From positions 62,001-126,000 of the forward strand of contig CBFIEM010000010.1 in the NCBI GenBank assembly GCA_965661625.1: DNA of 64,000 nucleotides, given 5' to 3'. The notes below the pieces were generated by a model. It was not told the DNA's origin. It saw only the letters and a program-made list of their open reading frames with translations, and ran no database searches. Both the position numbers and the translations under genes were made by a program. Origin of the DNA: GCA-2705995 sp965661625. Lineage in GTDB: Bacteria > Bacteroidota > Bacteroidia > Flavobacteriales_G > Salibacteraceae. Positions 25,342-34,544 of the stretch are shown here, piece after piece. Position 1 is the first letter of the stretch. Each line of letters starts with the position of its first letter.

Positions 25342-27753
25342 ATGGACTATTTAAACGAACACACATTTATCGGTCAAGTAGGAAACTTTGCCGTTATTCT
25401 AGGGTTTACTACTGCTCTTTTAGCCTCAATTAGTTATTTCTTCGCAACCCAGCGACCACATGAGACCTCATGGAAAAAAATAGGTCAATTGGCGTTTATT
25501 ACGCACGCATTTAGTGTTTTTACGATGGTAGGGACATTACTTTTTATGCTGGCTAACCAGTACTTTGAATACCATTACGTATGGGAGCATTCCAATTCAG
25601 AAATGCCCTTAAAGTATATTCTTTCATCATTTTGGGAAGGTCAAGAAGGATCCACGTTATTATGGTTATTCTGGCATGCTGTTCTCGGACTAATTTTACT
25701 AAAGACCTCGAAAACTTGGGAGTCTCCAGTCATGTCAGTCTATGCTTCCATACAAGTTGTTCTTTTAACCATGTTGCTTGGAGTATATATCGGAGGTGTC
25801 AAAATTGGTAGCAATCCTTTTGCAGTATTGCTTCGCGAACATCCAAATTTCTTTCAACTACCCATTTTCAGAAATGCCAATTACCTTGATACGTTGGATG
25901 GAAGCGGGTTAAACCCACTTTTACAAAATTACTGGATGACAATCCATCCGCCTACTCTTTTTATGGGGTTTGCTGCTACTGCTATTCCTTTTGTGTATAG
26001 TATTGCGGGGCTTTGGAAAAGGGAGTACAACGCTTGGATTAAACCAGCGCTAACATGGACTTATTTTGGCATTGGTGTTCTTGGAATTGGCATTTTAATG
26101 GGTGGTGCATGGGCTTATGAATCATTGAGTTTTGGTGGATTTTGGGCGTGGGACCCCGTTGAAAATGCTTCCCTTGTTCCTTGGCTCACTCTTGTCGGCG
26201 CGGGTCACCTTATGCTCATTCAGCGCAATAAAGGAACCAGTTTGCTCTGGGTGTATATCCTCACTGCACTTAGCTTCTTTTTAATTTTATACTCCACATT
26301 TCTTACAAAATCAGGTGTGTTGGGTGAGACCTCTGTTCATGCCTTTACAGATTTAGGATTAAGCGGACAGCTGATTTTCTACTTTACATTCTATGGTCTT
26401 TTGAGTATTGGAATGCTTATTTTTAGAGCGAAAGACATGCCTAAAAGTACTCAGGAAGACCCCCTTTGGAGTCGTCAGTTCTGGATGTTCATGGGTGCTC
26501 TGGTTCTATTAATAGCAGCATTTCAAATCATATTTAGCACGTCTATTCCAGTATGGAATAAACTTTTTGGACTAAACTTGGCTCCTCCTTCTGACCCTGT
26601 TGCTCACTACAACAAGTGGCAGCTCCCATTTGCGGTTATTATTGGGTTTATATTGGGTTTAACACAGCACCTGCGTTACAAAAAAATAGCATTTAAAGAA
26701 GTACTTTCAGTTCTGCTGAGGGATTTGATCATCTCTGCCCTTCTTACTGTCCTCATAGGAATAGGACTTAACCTTGAGAATCCATTGTACTTGCTTCTAC
26801 TCTTGAGCTCTTTGTACGCATTTGTTGGCAACATGAGCTATTTAGTAAAGACTTTAAAGGGGGGGGTATCAAAAACTGGAAGCTCAATAGCACACCTCGG
26901 TTTCGCTGTAATTCTAATTGGCACACTCATATCCATGGGTAACCAAGAAACCATTTCTTCTAACGCAACACGTTATGACCTAACCGCACTTGACTCTACC
27001 TATAAGAATAATGAAAATGCACTCTTGATGCTTAACGACACGGTTAAACTAGGGCCGTATCATGTTGCCTATCGCGGCAAAGAAAAGTCGGGAATCTACG
27101 TGCGCTACCGTGTAGATTACATGGATGAAAACTTTGACTCTCTTTTCACCTTAAAACCATTTATTCAGCTCAACAATCGTATGGGAAATGTAGCTGAGCC
27201 AAGCACAAAGCACTATTGGAATCGGGATATTTTCACATTCGTTACGTATGCCGAGATTGAAGATCGAGCTAAAACAGAACCCGAATACGACGAGCCTTCT
27301 ACTCACAACATTTCAATAGGTGATACCATTTACAGCACTGGAGCAATCATTATTCTTAACGGAATTCAAGGGGTTGATGATGTTCAAGAAAAAGCAAGCT
27401 TTAATTTAAGTGAGGCTGACCTGTTGGTAAAGAGTAACATTACAGTTTTTGATTTTGATACGGAAAAGCACATCATTCACCCGCACTTTGCTGCTGTGAA
27501 TACAAGAACTTTATTATTTCCTGATGAGGTAGAAAAAATCGGATTAAAAATAGAACTCTTTGAAATAAACCCCACAGAGGAAAAAATTGGATTACGCGTT
27601 TACGAGCGAAAAAACAATGTAGATGAGTTTATCATTATGAAAGCTAGCCTATTTCCTTACATTAATCTGCTTTGGATTGGCGCCTTAGTTATGGCTCTCG
27701 GAATTGTTATCGCAATTTCACAACGAATTGTAGCTCAACGAAATAAAGCATGA
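25342..27753 (+). CDS. ccmF: Cytochrome c haem lyase subunit CcmF
   Basis: Membrane enzyme that moves haem from CcmE to apocytochrome c. The 803-residue protein has about 14-15 membrane helices. The WWD domain is GGFWAWDPVENASLVPWL near residues 264-281, preceded by a histidine in MTIHPPTLFMGF (about residue 202) as an external haem ligand. The large periplasmic region between helices near the C-terminus (about 545-765) is typical of CcmF. Length is larger than the E. coli protein (about 650), as usual in this phylum. It overlaps the DUF2520 gene by 4 bases. Confidence 0.94.
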   Translation: MDYLNEHTFIGQVGNFAVILGFTTALLASISYFFATQRPHETSWKKIGQLAFITHAFSVFTMVGTLLFMLANQYFEYHYVWEHSNSEMPLKYILSSFWEGQEGSTLLWLFWHAVLGLILLKTSKTWESPVMSVYASIQVVLLTMLLGVYIGGVKIGSNPFAVLLREHPNFFQLPIFRNANYLDTLDGSGLNPLLQNYWMTIHPPTLFMGFAATAIPFVYSIAGLWKREYNAWIKPALTWTYFGIGVLGIGILMGGAWAYESLSFGGFWAWDPVENASLVPWLTLVGAGHLMLIQRNKGTSLLWVYILTALSFFLILYSTFLTKSGVLGETSVHAFTDLGLSGQLIFYFTFYGLLSIGMLIFRAKDMPKSTQEDPLWSRQFWMFMGALVLLIAAFQIIFSTSIPVWNKLFGLNLAPPSDPVAHYNKWQLPFAVIIGFILGLTQHLRYKKIAFKEVLSVLLRDLIISALLTVLIGIGLNLENPLYLLLLLSSLYAFVGNMSYLVKTLKGGVSKTGSSIAHLGFAVILIGTLISMGNQETISSNATRYDLTALDSTYKNNENALLMLNDTVKLGPYHVAYRGKEKSGIYVRYRVDYMDENFDSLFTLKPFIQLNNRMGNVAEPSTKHYWNRDIFTFVTYAEIEDRAKTEPEYDEPSTHNISIGDTIYSTGAIIILNGIQGVDDVQEKASFNLSEADLLVKSNITVFDFDTEKHIIHPHFAAVNTRTLLFPDEVEKIGLKIELFEINPTEEKIGLRVYERKNNVDEFIIMKASLFPYINLLWIGALVMALGIVIAISQRIVAQRNKA

Positions 27754-28520
27754 CCGTTACGAGCGTTTCCTTAGTAGGAAGTGGAAATGTTGCCACCCAT
27801 ATTGGTAATGCACTTCGAGAAAATGGAATTAAGATTGCTGGAGTTTACAGCAAGACCGAGGAGAATGCAAACTTACTTGCGGCCAAATTGCAAACTGTTG
27901 GAACTAACAACATGTCCCAATTGCCCGCAGCAGATCTTTGCCTGATCGCAGTTAAAGACGAGGCAATTCATGCTGTAAGCAGTCACATTTTGAACGCGAA
28001 AATAGTCGCTCACACCTCTGGACCTCAATCAATTAACTGCCTTAAGAATGAGGTAGGACAACAAGCTGTCTTCTACCCACTTCAAACGTTTTCTAAAAGC
28101 ATTAAACCGGACTGGAGTGCTGTACCTATCCTTCTTGAATCTAATAGCCGAGAGGTGGAACAGGCACTTTTCCAGTTAGCGAGTAAGCTATCTTCTCGTG
28201 TAGAACATGTTAAATCACACGAGCGTGCTGAAATCCACCTTGCTGCAGTTTTTGTAAATAATTTTATTACGCATGTTTTAGAAAGTGCTGAGTTGATTTT
28301 GGAAAAGCACAATTTGCCCATAGACCTTTTTCGCCCACTTCTCGACGAGACGATCAGAAAATCCATGACTATAGGGCCACGTGCTGCTCTAACAGGTCCG
28401 GCCAAACGTAAGGACCACAGTGTGATTTCCGCTCATTTAGATAAATTGAAGTCAATTCCAGAAGCCTACGATCTTTACAAATTCATAAGTAATCGAATTC
28501 TAATGCGCGCTGAAGACTAA
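27750..28520 (+). CDS. Rossmann-fold and DUF2520 domain protein
   Basis: A 256-residue protein with an N-terminal NAD(P)-binding fold (VSLVGSGNVATHIGNALRENG) similar to pyrroline-5-carboxylate reductase and a C-terminal helical DUF2520 domain (AAVFVNNFITHVLESAEL; GPRAALTGPAKRKD). The TGPxxRxD motif is diagnostic for this family. It resembles ketopantoate or imino-acid reductases, but the substrate is unknown. It is coupled to ccmF, though a role in cytochrome maturation is not established. Confidence 0.85.
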   Translation: MTVTSVSLVGSGNVATHIGNALRENGIKIAGVYSKTEENANLLAAKLQTVGTNNMSQLPAADLCLIAVKDEAIHAVSSHILNAKIVAHTSGPQSINCLKNEVGQQAVFYPLQTFSKSIKPDWSAVPILLESNSREVEQALFQLASKLSSRVEHVKSHERAEIHLAAVFVNNFITHVLESAELILEKHNLPIDLFRPLLDETIRKSMTIGPRAALTGPAKRKDHSVISAHLDKLKSIPEAYDLYKFISNRILMRAED

Positions 28521-28553
28521 CACCCTTCACGTACATTTTGAACTATATATTGT

Positions 28554-29075
28554 ATGCATTACCTTAAAAAATTACCACTCATTAAACACATCCTTTTGGA
28601 TGTAGACGGCGTGCTTACTGATGGGGCAATAACCTTAATGCCTGATGGAGGTGTGTTGCGCACTTTAAATAGTAAAGATGGCTATGCCATTCAATTGGCT
28701 GTTAAAAAAGGGCTTGATGTATTTATTGTTACTGGAGCGCGCGATGAGTACCTAAAAGAACGCCTTGAAAGAATGGGAGTAAAAGAAGTTAAACTTGGGT
28801 CTTCAGATAAAATTGAAGCTTTAGAAGAGTTAGAACTAGCATATGATTTAGATTTGAATTTATCCTTATACATGGGGGATGACATCCCTGATTATGACGT
28901 AATGGAGCGTGTTGGAATTGCTGCCTGCCCAGAAGATGCAGTGAGTGAAATACGCTCAATATGCAGTTATATTTCTCCATTTAAAGGAGGAGCAGGTTGT
29001 GTTCGAGACATTATTGAAAAGGTTCTTAAAAGCCAGGAGAGCTGGTTCAACTCAAAATCTGATTTACAGTGGTAA
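28554..29075 (+). CDS. KdsC-like HAD phosphatase
   Basis: Likely 3-deoxy-D-manno-octulosonate 8-phosphate phosphatase, which makes Kdo for lipopolysaccharide. The HAD motifs are DVDGVLTDG (nucleophile Asp16, Asp18), VTGA (motif II), a lysine before LEEL, and GDDIPDYDVM (motif IV). At 173 residues with no cap domain it fits the KdsC group that forms tetramers. Related sugar phosphatases such as the one for N-acylneuraminate cannot be excluded. Overlaps the next gene by 7 bases. Confidence 0.87.
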   Translation: MHYLKKLPLIKHILLDVDGVLTDGAITLMPDGGVLRTLNSKDGYAIQLAVKKGLDVFIVTGARDEYLKERLERMGVKEVKLGSSDKIEALEELELAYDLDLNLSLYMGDDIPDYDVMERVGIAACPEDAVSEIRSICSYISPFKGGAGCVRDIIEKVLKSQESWFNSKSDLQW

Positions 29076-30037
29076 AAATCATCCTACAATCTATTCGCCC
29101 CATCAATTTAGGAATAATGGCGTTCACTATGCTTGCCATCCGCTATGGGATTTTTGGATCATTTCTGAAAGCGCTGAATCGTATGATGGATCAATCTTTC
29201 ATGCTACAGTTTGGAAAAATTGAGTTTTCGCTACTTGTAGGTTCGGTTTTGTGCGTTGCAGCTGGTGGGTATATACTCAACGATATTCACGACCTAGATA
29301 CTGACAAAGTTAACACCCCAAATCGCCCCCTGGTCAAACATCCTCAGAAGTTAGACCTGATGAATCGTGTGGGGTTTGCTTTCATGTTTGCTGGAATAGC
29401 TATTGGAGCAGCTATTGGGTACAAACTCGGTAATATTTACCTGGGACTTATTCATGTTATTGCTGCTTCCTCCCTGTACATCTATGCCATTCAATTCAAA
29501 CGAACTGTACTCTTAGGAAACATCATCATTGCATTTTTAAGTGGACTTGTTCCTTTAACTGTAGGTCTATTCGACATTCCACTCCTCCAAAATGGATATG
29601 GCGACGTCATGAAAACTTACAAAAATTTCAATTTTAACTTTTTAGCATATTGGGCAATTGGTTTTTCACTATTTGCATTCATACTCTCGTTTGCTCGCGA
29701 ATTGATTAAGGATATAGAGGATATCGCAGGTGATCAACAAGCTGGAATCCGGACCTTTGCTAACACTGTACCGCCCATCGTTGCGAAGTCTACTGTTACC
29801 TTAGTATATCTGGGGTTCCTAGCTTCTCTGTGGCATGTTCACGTTCATTACCTCCCTGATAACGTCACATTTGTTTTTGCATTGGTTGTAAGCGGCGGAG
29901 TGCTGTTATCAATTTACACCTTGATCAAAACCAACTATAAGCGCAGTTCATTATTTACTAAACTTACCATGCTCATTGGTATTTGTTATGCATTTGCAGT
30001 TGCCTATATGGTTCAATCAGATTCAATTATGATGTAA
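29069..30037 (+). CDS. UbiA-family prenyltransferase
   Basis: Integral membrane prenyltransferase of 322 residues with about eight to nine helices. The two Asp-rich motifs that bind prenyl diphosphate are present: NDIHDLDTD (Asn71 to Asp79, NDxxDxxxD) followed by NRPL, and DIEDIAGDQQAG. Members with this pattern in Bacteroidota are usually labelled geranylgeranylglycerol-phosphate geranylgeranyltransferase, but the acceptor is not proven. The start is a GTG overlapping the stop region of the phosphatase gene. The next in-frame ATG would cut into the first helix. Confidence 0.85.
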   Translation: MVKIILQSIRPINLGIMAFTMLAIRYGIFGSFLKALNRMMDQSFMLQFGKIEFSLLVGSVLCVAAGGYILNDIHDLDTDKVNTPNRPLVKHPQKLDLMNRVGFAFMFAGIAIGAAIGYKLGNIYLGLIHVIAASSLYIYAIQFKRTVLLGNIIIAFLSGLVPLTVGLFDIPLLQNGYGDVMKTYKNFNFNFLAYWAIGFSLFAFILSFARELIKDIEDIAGDQQAGIRTFANTVPPIVAKSTVTLVYLGFLASLWHVHVHYLPDNVTFVFALVVSGGVLLSIYTLIKTNYKRSSLFTKLTMLIGICYAFAVAYMVQSDSIMM

Positions 30038-30612
30038 TGAATTATTCCCAATTAATTTTAGGTTCAAAGTCGCCACGCAGGAAACAATTGATCAAAGAAA
30101 TGGGGTTTGATTGTGAAGTGCTTTCCATTGATTGGGACGAAACATACCCAGATAGCCTAAAAGCCAATGAAGTTGCTAAATTCCTTGCCACAGAGAAGGC
30201 AAATCATGCCAAACATAATCTAAAATCCGGTCAGCTTCTTTTAACCTGTGACACAACTGTGGTCTTTCAGAATCAGGTAATTAATAAACCCAATTCTAAG
30301 CATGAAGCTATTGAAATGATTCGCTCCTTGGCAGGAAATGCACACGAAGTAGTTACGGGGTTCTGCTTGACCAGTTTAGACGAACAACACGCTGAGCAAG
30401 ACACTACAACTGTTGTAATGAACCCACTCGATATGGAAGACATCGCATATTATGTTTCGCGATATAAACCCTATGATAAGGCCGGCGGGTATGGCATCCA
30501 AGAATGGATTGGCCAAATTGCAATTAAACGGATTGAGGGAAGTTATTATACCGTAATGGGATTGCCAACCCATCTCGTGTACAAAAAATTAAAGCATCTA
30601 CTTGTTAAGTAG
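30037..30612 (+). CDS. maf: Maf-like nucleotide pyrophosphatase
   Basis: Nucleoside triphosphate pyrophosphatase that hydrolyses dTTP/UTP or modified nucleotides, a house-cleaning enzyme. The 191-residue product begins LILGSKSPRRKQLIKEMGF, the classic SxSPRR motif, and contains the catalytic segment CDTTVVFQNQVINKP and the late KAGGYGIQ motif. Start chosen at the ATG that overlaps the stop of the prenyltransferase (TAATG). Convergent with mpl, with a 15-base overlap. Confidence 0.94.
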   Translation: MNYSQLILGSKSPRRKQLIKEMGFDCEVLSIDWDETYPDSLKANEVAKFLATEKANHAKHNLKSGQLLLTCDTTVVFQNQVINKPNSKHEAIEMIRSLAGNAHEVVTGFCLTSLDEQHAEQDTTTVVMNPLDMEDIAYYVSRYKPYDKAGGYGIQEWIGQIAIKRIEGSYYTVMGLPTHLVYKKLKHLLVK

Positions 30613-31959
30613 TGCGTTTCCAAACTCATCCAAATTCATTCCATCAAAATTACCTGAACTCATCAAAAGCAAATTTTGATCGTGCCACTCGATGCCCTTG
30701 AGCAAGTTTTGAAGCTGATTGGAATCCGTGAGTACTATTAGATCTTCATCGTCAAAAGCAGCTTTTACATCCTCTTTTGAGATTGAAGGTAAATTCTTGT
30801 GTTCCAATGTGTGCGCATTAAAGTATACAATTGCAGTGTCTGCAGCCTTCATACTTCCGCCATATTCCTCAAGGAATTGGGTGTTTAAGCTACTAAAAGT
30901 ATGTAGCTCCATACAAGCAACAAGTTTGCGATTAGGATATTGAAGCTTCACGGCCATTGTTGTCGCCTTGAGCTTAGAAGGTGAGTGTGCAAAATCCTTA
31001 TACACCACACTTTGATTATTTTCAGCGACCAGTTCAAGTCGTTTCGAAGCACCTGAAAATCCTTGAATAGCGTTGTAGAACTTCTCATCTGAGATGCTCA
31101 ACTGATTCAAGACCTGTCTAGCACCATTGAGGTTCTGAAGATTATGAGCACCAAATACCTCCAGTGGCACTTCTTGTGATTCCGTAACTAAATAGGTTTT
31201 CCCAGAGCGAATGATGTGAGCGGGGGTACCATAAGGAACCAAGCTTGCCTTTGTTGAAAGACCTTCAGTCAAACGCTTAACCTCAGAATCAACCTCGCAG
31301 TAAACAATGGTACCACTATCTGGAACACTTTCCATGAATAACTTAAACTGTTCAATATACTTATCAAATGTTGGAAAAACATTAATATGATCCCAAGCAA
31401 TACCTGATACTAACGCAATATGAGGTTTGTATAGCAGAAATTTCGGTCTGCGATCTATGGGACTTGATAAGTATTCATCGCCCTCTAGGATTACAATTGA
31501 AGCTTCCTCAGTTAACTTAACCATCGTATCGAATCCTTCAAGTTGAGCCCCCACCATATAATCTACATCCCTACCCAAACTATTCAGCACGTATAGAATC
31601 ATTGCGGTAATTGAAGTTTTGCCGTGACTTCCGCCAATTACAACACGAATCTTTTCTTTAGTCTGTTCATAAATGTATTCTGGGTAAGAGTAAATTTTTA
31701 GATTCAGCTCTTGAGCCCTCAAAAGTTCAGGGTTTTCAGAACGGGCATGCATACCCAAAATAACAGCCTCAATATCGCTGGTAATCCTATCTGCGCTCCA
31801 CCCCATTTCACGTGGAAGCAGCCCGTACTTTTCCAACCTACTTTTTGATGGCTCAAAAACTTCATCATCTGAGCCAGTTACTTCGTATCCTTTCTTATGT
31901 AATGCAATGGCTAAATTGTGCATTGCACTTCCCCCAACAGCAATAAAATGTACCTTCAT
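30598..31959 (-). CDS. mpl: UDP-N-acetylmuramate:tripeptide ligase Mpl (Mur ligase)
   Basis: Recycles cell wall material by joining the tripeptide L-Ala-gamma-D-Glu-meso-DAP to UDP-MurNAc. The 453-residue protein has the N-terminal UDP-binding fold (MKVHFIAVGGSAMHNLAIALH), the ATP loop GGSHGKTS (109-116), the central DEYLSSPIDRRPKF stretch and a C-terminal domain. The AVGGSAMHNLA start and FAHSPSKLKAT segment favour Mpl over MurC. It is a single gene divergent from the thioesterase gene. Confidence 0.88.
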   Translation of the reverse strand: MKVHFIAVGGSAMHNLAIALHKKGYEVTGSDDEVFEPSKSRLEKYGLLPREMGWSADRITSDIEAVILGMHARSENPELLRAQELNLKIYSYPEYIYEQTKEKIRVVIGGSHGKTSITAMILYVLNSLGRDVDYMVGAQLEGFDTMVKLTEEASIVILEGDEYLSSPIDRRPKFLLYKPHIALVSGIAWDHINVFPTFDKYIEQFKLFMESVPDSGTIVYCEVDSEVKRLTEGLSTKASLVPYGTPAHIIRSGKTYLVTESQEVPLEVFGAHNLQNLNGARQVLNQLSISDEKFYNAIQGFSGASKRLELVAENNQSVVYKDFAHSPSKLKATTMAVKLQYPNRKLVACMELHTFSSLNTQFLEEYGGSMKAADTAIVYFNAHTLEHKNLPSISKEDVKAAFDDEDLIVLTDSNQLQNLLKGIEWHDQNLLLMSSGNFDGMNLDEFGNALLNK

Positions 31960-32072
31960 GATAGCCTAGATATAACCTCGAAACTACGGCTTTTATGGCT
32001 TGAATTCCACGTATATTTTGAAGATTTTTTCAGCTTCCAAAAGCAATTCTCAATTTCGATGCTTGGAGTGCG

Positions 32073-32080
32073 TACCTTTG
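32073..32080 (+). promoter_or_regulatory. Promoter -7 element of the thioesterase gene
   Basis: TACCTTTG matches TAnnTTTG exactly, 13 bases before the first ATG. The transcript would start near 32087, so one of the later in-frame ATGs (32100 or 32112) could be the real start. Confidence 0.4.
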
Positions 32081-32093
32081 TGTACTTAAAGAT

Positions 32094-32492
32094 ATGCGTA
32101 TGGAATTTATCATGCAGAAAATATGCATGGGCAAGGATATTGGTGTTCATGGAAACTTATTTGGAGGTAACATGCTTTCATGGATTGATGAGGCTGCTGG
32201 TGCAATGGCTGCTCGGATTTGTCGCAGCCCGAATATGGTAACCCTGAAAATGGAAGAAGTTATTTTTAAAAAGGCTGTTAAAACTGGCTTTTTAATTACC
32301 ATTTATGGAGAAGTCGAGAGCCTAGGAAATACATCCATTTGCCTTCGCCTTGAAGCGAGAAAATCCAATGTTATTTCAGGTGAAGAAACCTTGGTTTGTG
32401 CTACCAAAATAACATTCGTTAGAATTGATGAAAGTGGAGATCCGGTTCCGATTCCAACAATTGTTAAACAACAATATTCATCTACTAATTAA
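32094..32492 (+). CDS. Hotdog-fold acyl-CoA thioesterase (YciA-like)
   Basis: Hydrolyses acyl-CoA to free fatty acid and CoA. The 132-residue protein has the hotdog helix signature GVHGNLFGGNMLSWIDEAAGAMA, in which the Asp of the SWID segment is catalytic in this family, and later beta strands (VIFKKAVKTGFLITIYGEV). This is the YciA/BFIT group. Three in-frame ATGs lie in the first seven codons; the first is used here, but the promoter position may favour a later one. Confidence 0.87.
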   Translation: MRMEFIMQKICMGKDIGVHGNLFGGNMLSWIDEAAGAMAARICRSPNMVTLKMEEVIFKKAVKTGFLITIYGEVESLGNTSICLRLEARKSNVISGEETLVCATKITFVRIDESGDPVPIPTIVKQQYSSTN

Positions 32493-32586
32493 ATTAGTCA
32501 GCCATTTATTACGCTATTCCTCGGGATTTCATGAATTGAGTTCATTCTTTTTGCTAATTTCGAGGAGTAATTTTTAACTATACAAC

Positions 32587-34320
32587 ATGAAGCTTCCGAT
32601 TATTCTCGCACTTACAGCATCTGTTTCGGCTCTAATAGGTTTTAGTCAAGGAGAACCTACAAAACCAACTTATGAAAATCGCGTATTCCTAAAAGATGGA
32701 AGAACTTACGTTCAGAAGTCGCTTCCTGTATACCTTAAGTTTTCGGTAACACCGGACGGGAAAAATTACCCTCTTACTAGTGAAAAGCACCCTTCAGATG
32801 CTAATCCGATGTATTTGGATACTGAAGGCGTAAACTACATTAGATCGCGCTGGGCAGTAAACCCAGAAAACGGGAAGACTATATCTCCGTCTCGCGAGGT
32901 ACTCATGGAGCTCTATGCTGATGGACTCGCTCCGAAAACAAGTCTAAGGTTTGCCGGCGCACCTAAATTCATCAAGGGAGGTACAACGTATTTTGGAAAA
33001 GGACTAAGCTTTTCACTTTCTGCAAACGATGGTGTTTCAGGTGTAAGGGAAACTAAGTATGGTCTAGGTGGAAGTTACCAGGCATATGGTTCTAGTGTGG
33101 CTGTGAACGATGAAGGTCCTGCTACACTCTATTACTATTCTGCTGATCAAGTTGGAAATGCGGAAAAAACACGAAGCAGTAATTTCACTGTTGATTTAAC
33201 AGCTCCAACATCCTCTCACACCATTAAAGGAATCGTTCACAATAGTAACATTCTAGCCCCAAGCACAACGTTTGCTCTTTCTAGCAGTGATAACCTAGCT
33301 GGGGTTCGTACAACCTATTATTCATTTGATGATGGTTCAAAACGAGTTTATAGTCCTAACGTAACAATGAGTGGGTTAAATGATGGAGAGCATACGCTAC
33401 ATTATTACGCTATCGATAACGTGAAAAATGAAGCCACAAAATCATCATTCAAGTTTTACTTGGATAAAATTGCACCTGAGGTTAACCATACTGTAGTTGG
33501 CGATCAATATAAAGGGAGGTACCTATATGTATCTAGTAGAACAAAAATTAACCTGAAGGCTACGGATAACAAAGCGGGAGTAAAAAATATTTATTACAGA
33601 ACTGATGGTAAAGAACGCTTTACCTTTTCATCTGACTTTTCCGTTCCAGATGATTTAGGAGTACACACTTTCAAATACGATGCGAACGATAATGTTGAAA
33701 ATTTATCACAGAATCATTACCTCACAGTATTTGTTGATAATGTTGCACCAGCTACAGGTATTATTTACGGCAACCCTCAGTTTTTCCATAGGGATACCTT
33801 ATTCATTAATAAAAACACGCAAATTAAGCTAACGCCACGTGATGCTCATAGTGGCATTCAGTCTACTTCTTATGCTGTTGACGGTGGTGGTATGAAAGAC
33901 TATGCTGCTTTCAACATAGCTAACGAAGGTTTCCATACGGTGACTTTCAAGTCTGTTGACCGCGTAAATAATGAAGAGTCTGTGAAAGAGAGTGAAGTTT
34001 TTGTAGATAATACTGCTCCTGAAATATTTGTGAATTTCAGTATCAAACCAATCGGAAGTAAAAGTGGTTTAAATGTTTACCCTGAATATGTAAGGATGTA
34101 TGTTGGAGCAACAGATAAGCATGTTGGTACAGCTCAAATCCTTTATGCATTAGACGATGGATCTCTAGTTGAATACTCTTCACCACGCACATTAGATTTA
34201 TCTGAAGTTAGTCGCTTGCGAAAGAATAAGAAATATGCGGTTAAAGTTGTTGCTAAAGACAAGCTCGGTAATGAATCAGAAAAGATTGTTGAGTTCTACA
34301 TTGGTAGAGGAGAAAAGTAA
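32587..34320 (+). CDS. Secreted OmpL47-type repeat protein
   Basis: A 577-residue exported protein with a signal peptide (ending near GFSQG). After a lead region of about 110 residues, five Ig-like beta-sandwich repeats follow (starting near residues 110, 205, 300, 390 and 480). Each has a KISLSA-like start, a pattern SGVRxTxYxxDDG, a HTLxYYAxDNVxNxE core, and a VDxTAPxT boundary. These match the OmpL47-type beta-barrel/Ig domain of surface and glycan-active proteins. There is no C-terminal sorting domain. Function is unknown; a structural or adhesion role at the cell surface is likely. Confidence 0.8.
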   Translation: MKLPIILALTASVSALIGFSQGEPTKPTYENRVFLKDGRTYVQKSLPVYLKFSVTPDGKNYPLTSEKHPSDANPMYLDTEGVNYIRSRWAVNPENGKTISPSREVLMELYADGLAPKTSLRFAGAPKFIKGGTTYFGKGLSFSLSANDGVSGVRETKYGLGGSYQAYGSSVAVNDEGPATLYYYSADQVGNAEKTRSSNFTVDLTAPTSSHTIKGIVHNSNILAPSTTFALSSSDNLAGVRTTYYSFDDGSKRVYSPNVTMSGLNDGEHTLHYYAIDNVKNEATKSSFKFYLDKIAPEVNHTVVGDQYKGRYLYVSSRTKINLKATDNKAGVKNIYYRTDGKERFTFSSDFSVPDDLGVHTFKYDANDNVENLSQNHYLTVFVDNVAPATGIIYGNPQFFHRDTLFINKNTQIKLTPRDAHSGIQSTSYAVDGGGMKDYAAFNIANEGFHTVTFKSVDRVNNEESVKESEVFVDNTAPEIFVNFSIKPIGSKSGLNVYPEYVRMYVGATDKHVGTAQILYALDDGSLVEYSSPRTLDLSEVSRLRKNKKYAVKVVAKDKLGNESEKIVEFYIGRGEK

Positions 34321-34341
34321 TTTTTCATCCTAACAACAAAA

Positions 34342-34369
34342 AAAGCCGCATGATGATGCGGCTTTTTTT
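34342..34369 (+). terminator. Terminator after the OmpL47-type gene
   Basis: AAAGCCGCAT-GATG-ATGCGGCTTT hairpin followed by a T tract (TTTT), 22 bases after the stop codon. Confidence 0.88.
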
Positions 34370-34474
34370 GTTTACGTTTTTTCCAAAACACTGCATAACT
34401 TCAAAAGCATTCAACGTGACTACATTTAACTTCCCATGCGAGAACTATTAGGTGAAATGTATTGTTTATTTCAA

Positions 34475-34482
34475 TAAATTTG
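34475..34482 (+). promoter_or_regulatory. Promoter -7 element of the desaturase gene
   Basis: TAAATTTG, an exact TAnnTTTG match, is 62 bases upstream of the ATG. The rest of the 34370-34544 gap shows nothing else recognisable. Confidence 0.4.
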
Positions 34483-34544
34483 CAGCGCACAACATATAAA
34501 TGTTCGTGCATAATAATTCGTTTTACACCCGATTAACCTAATTC

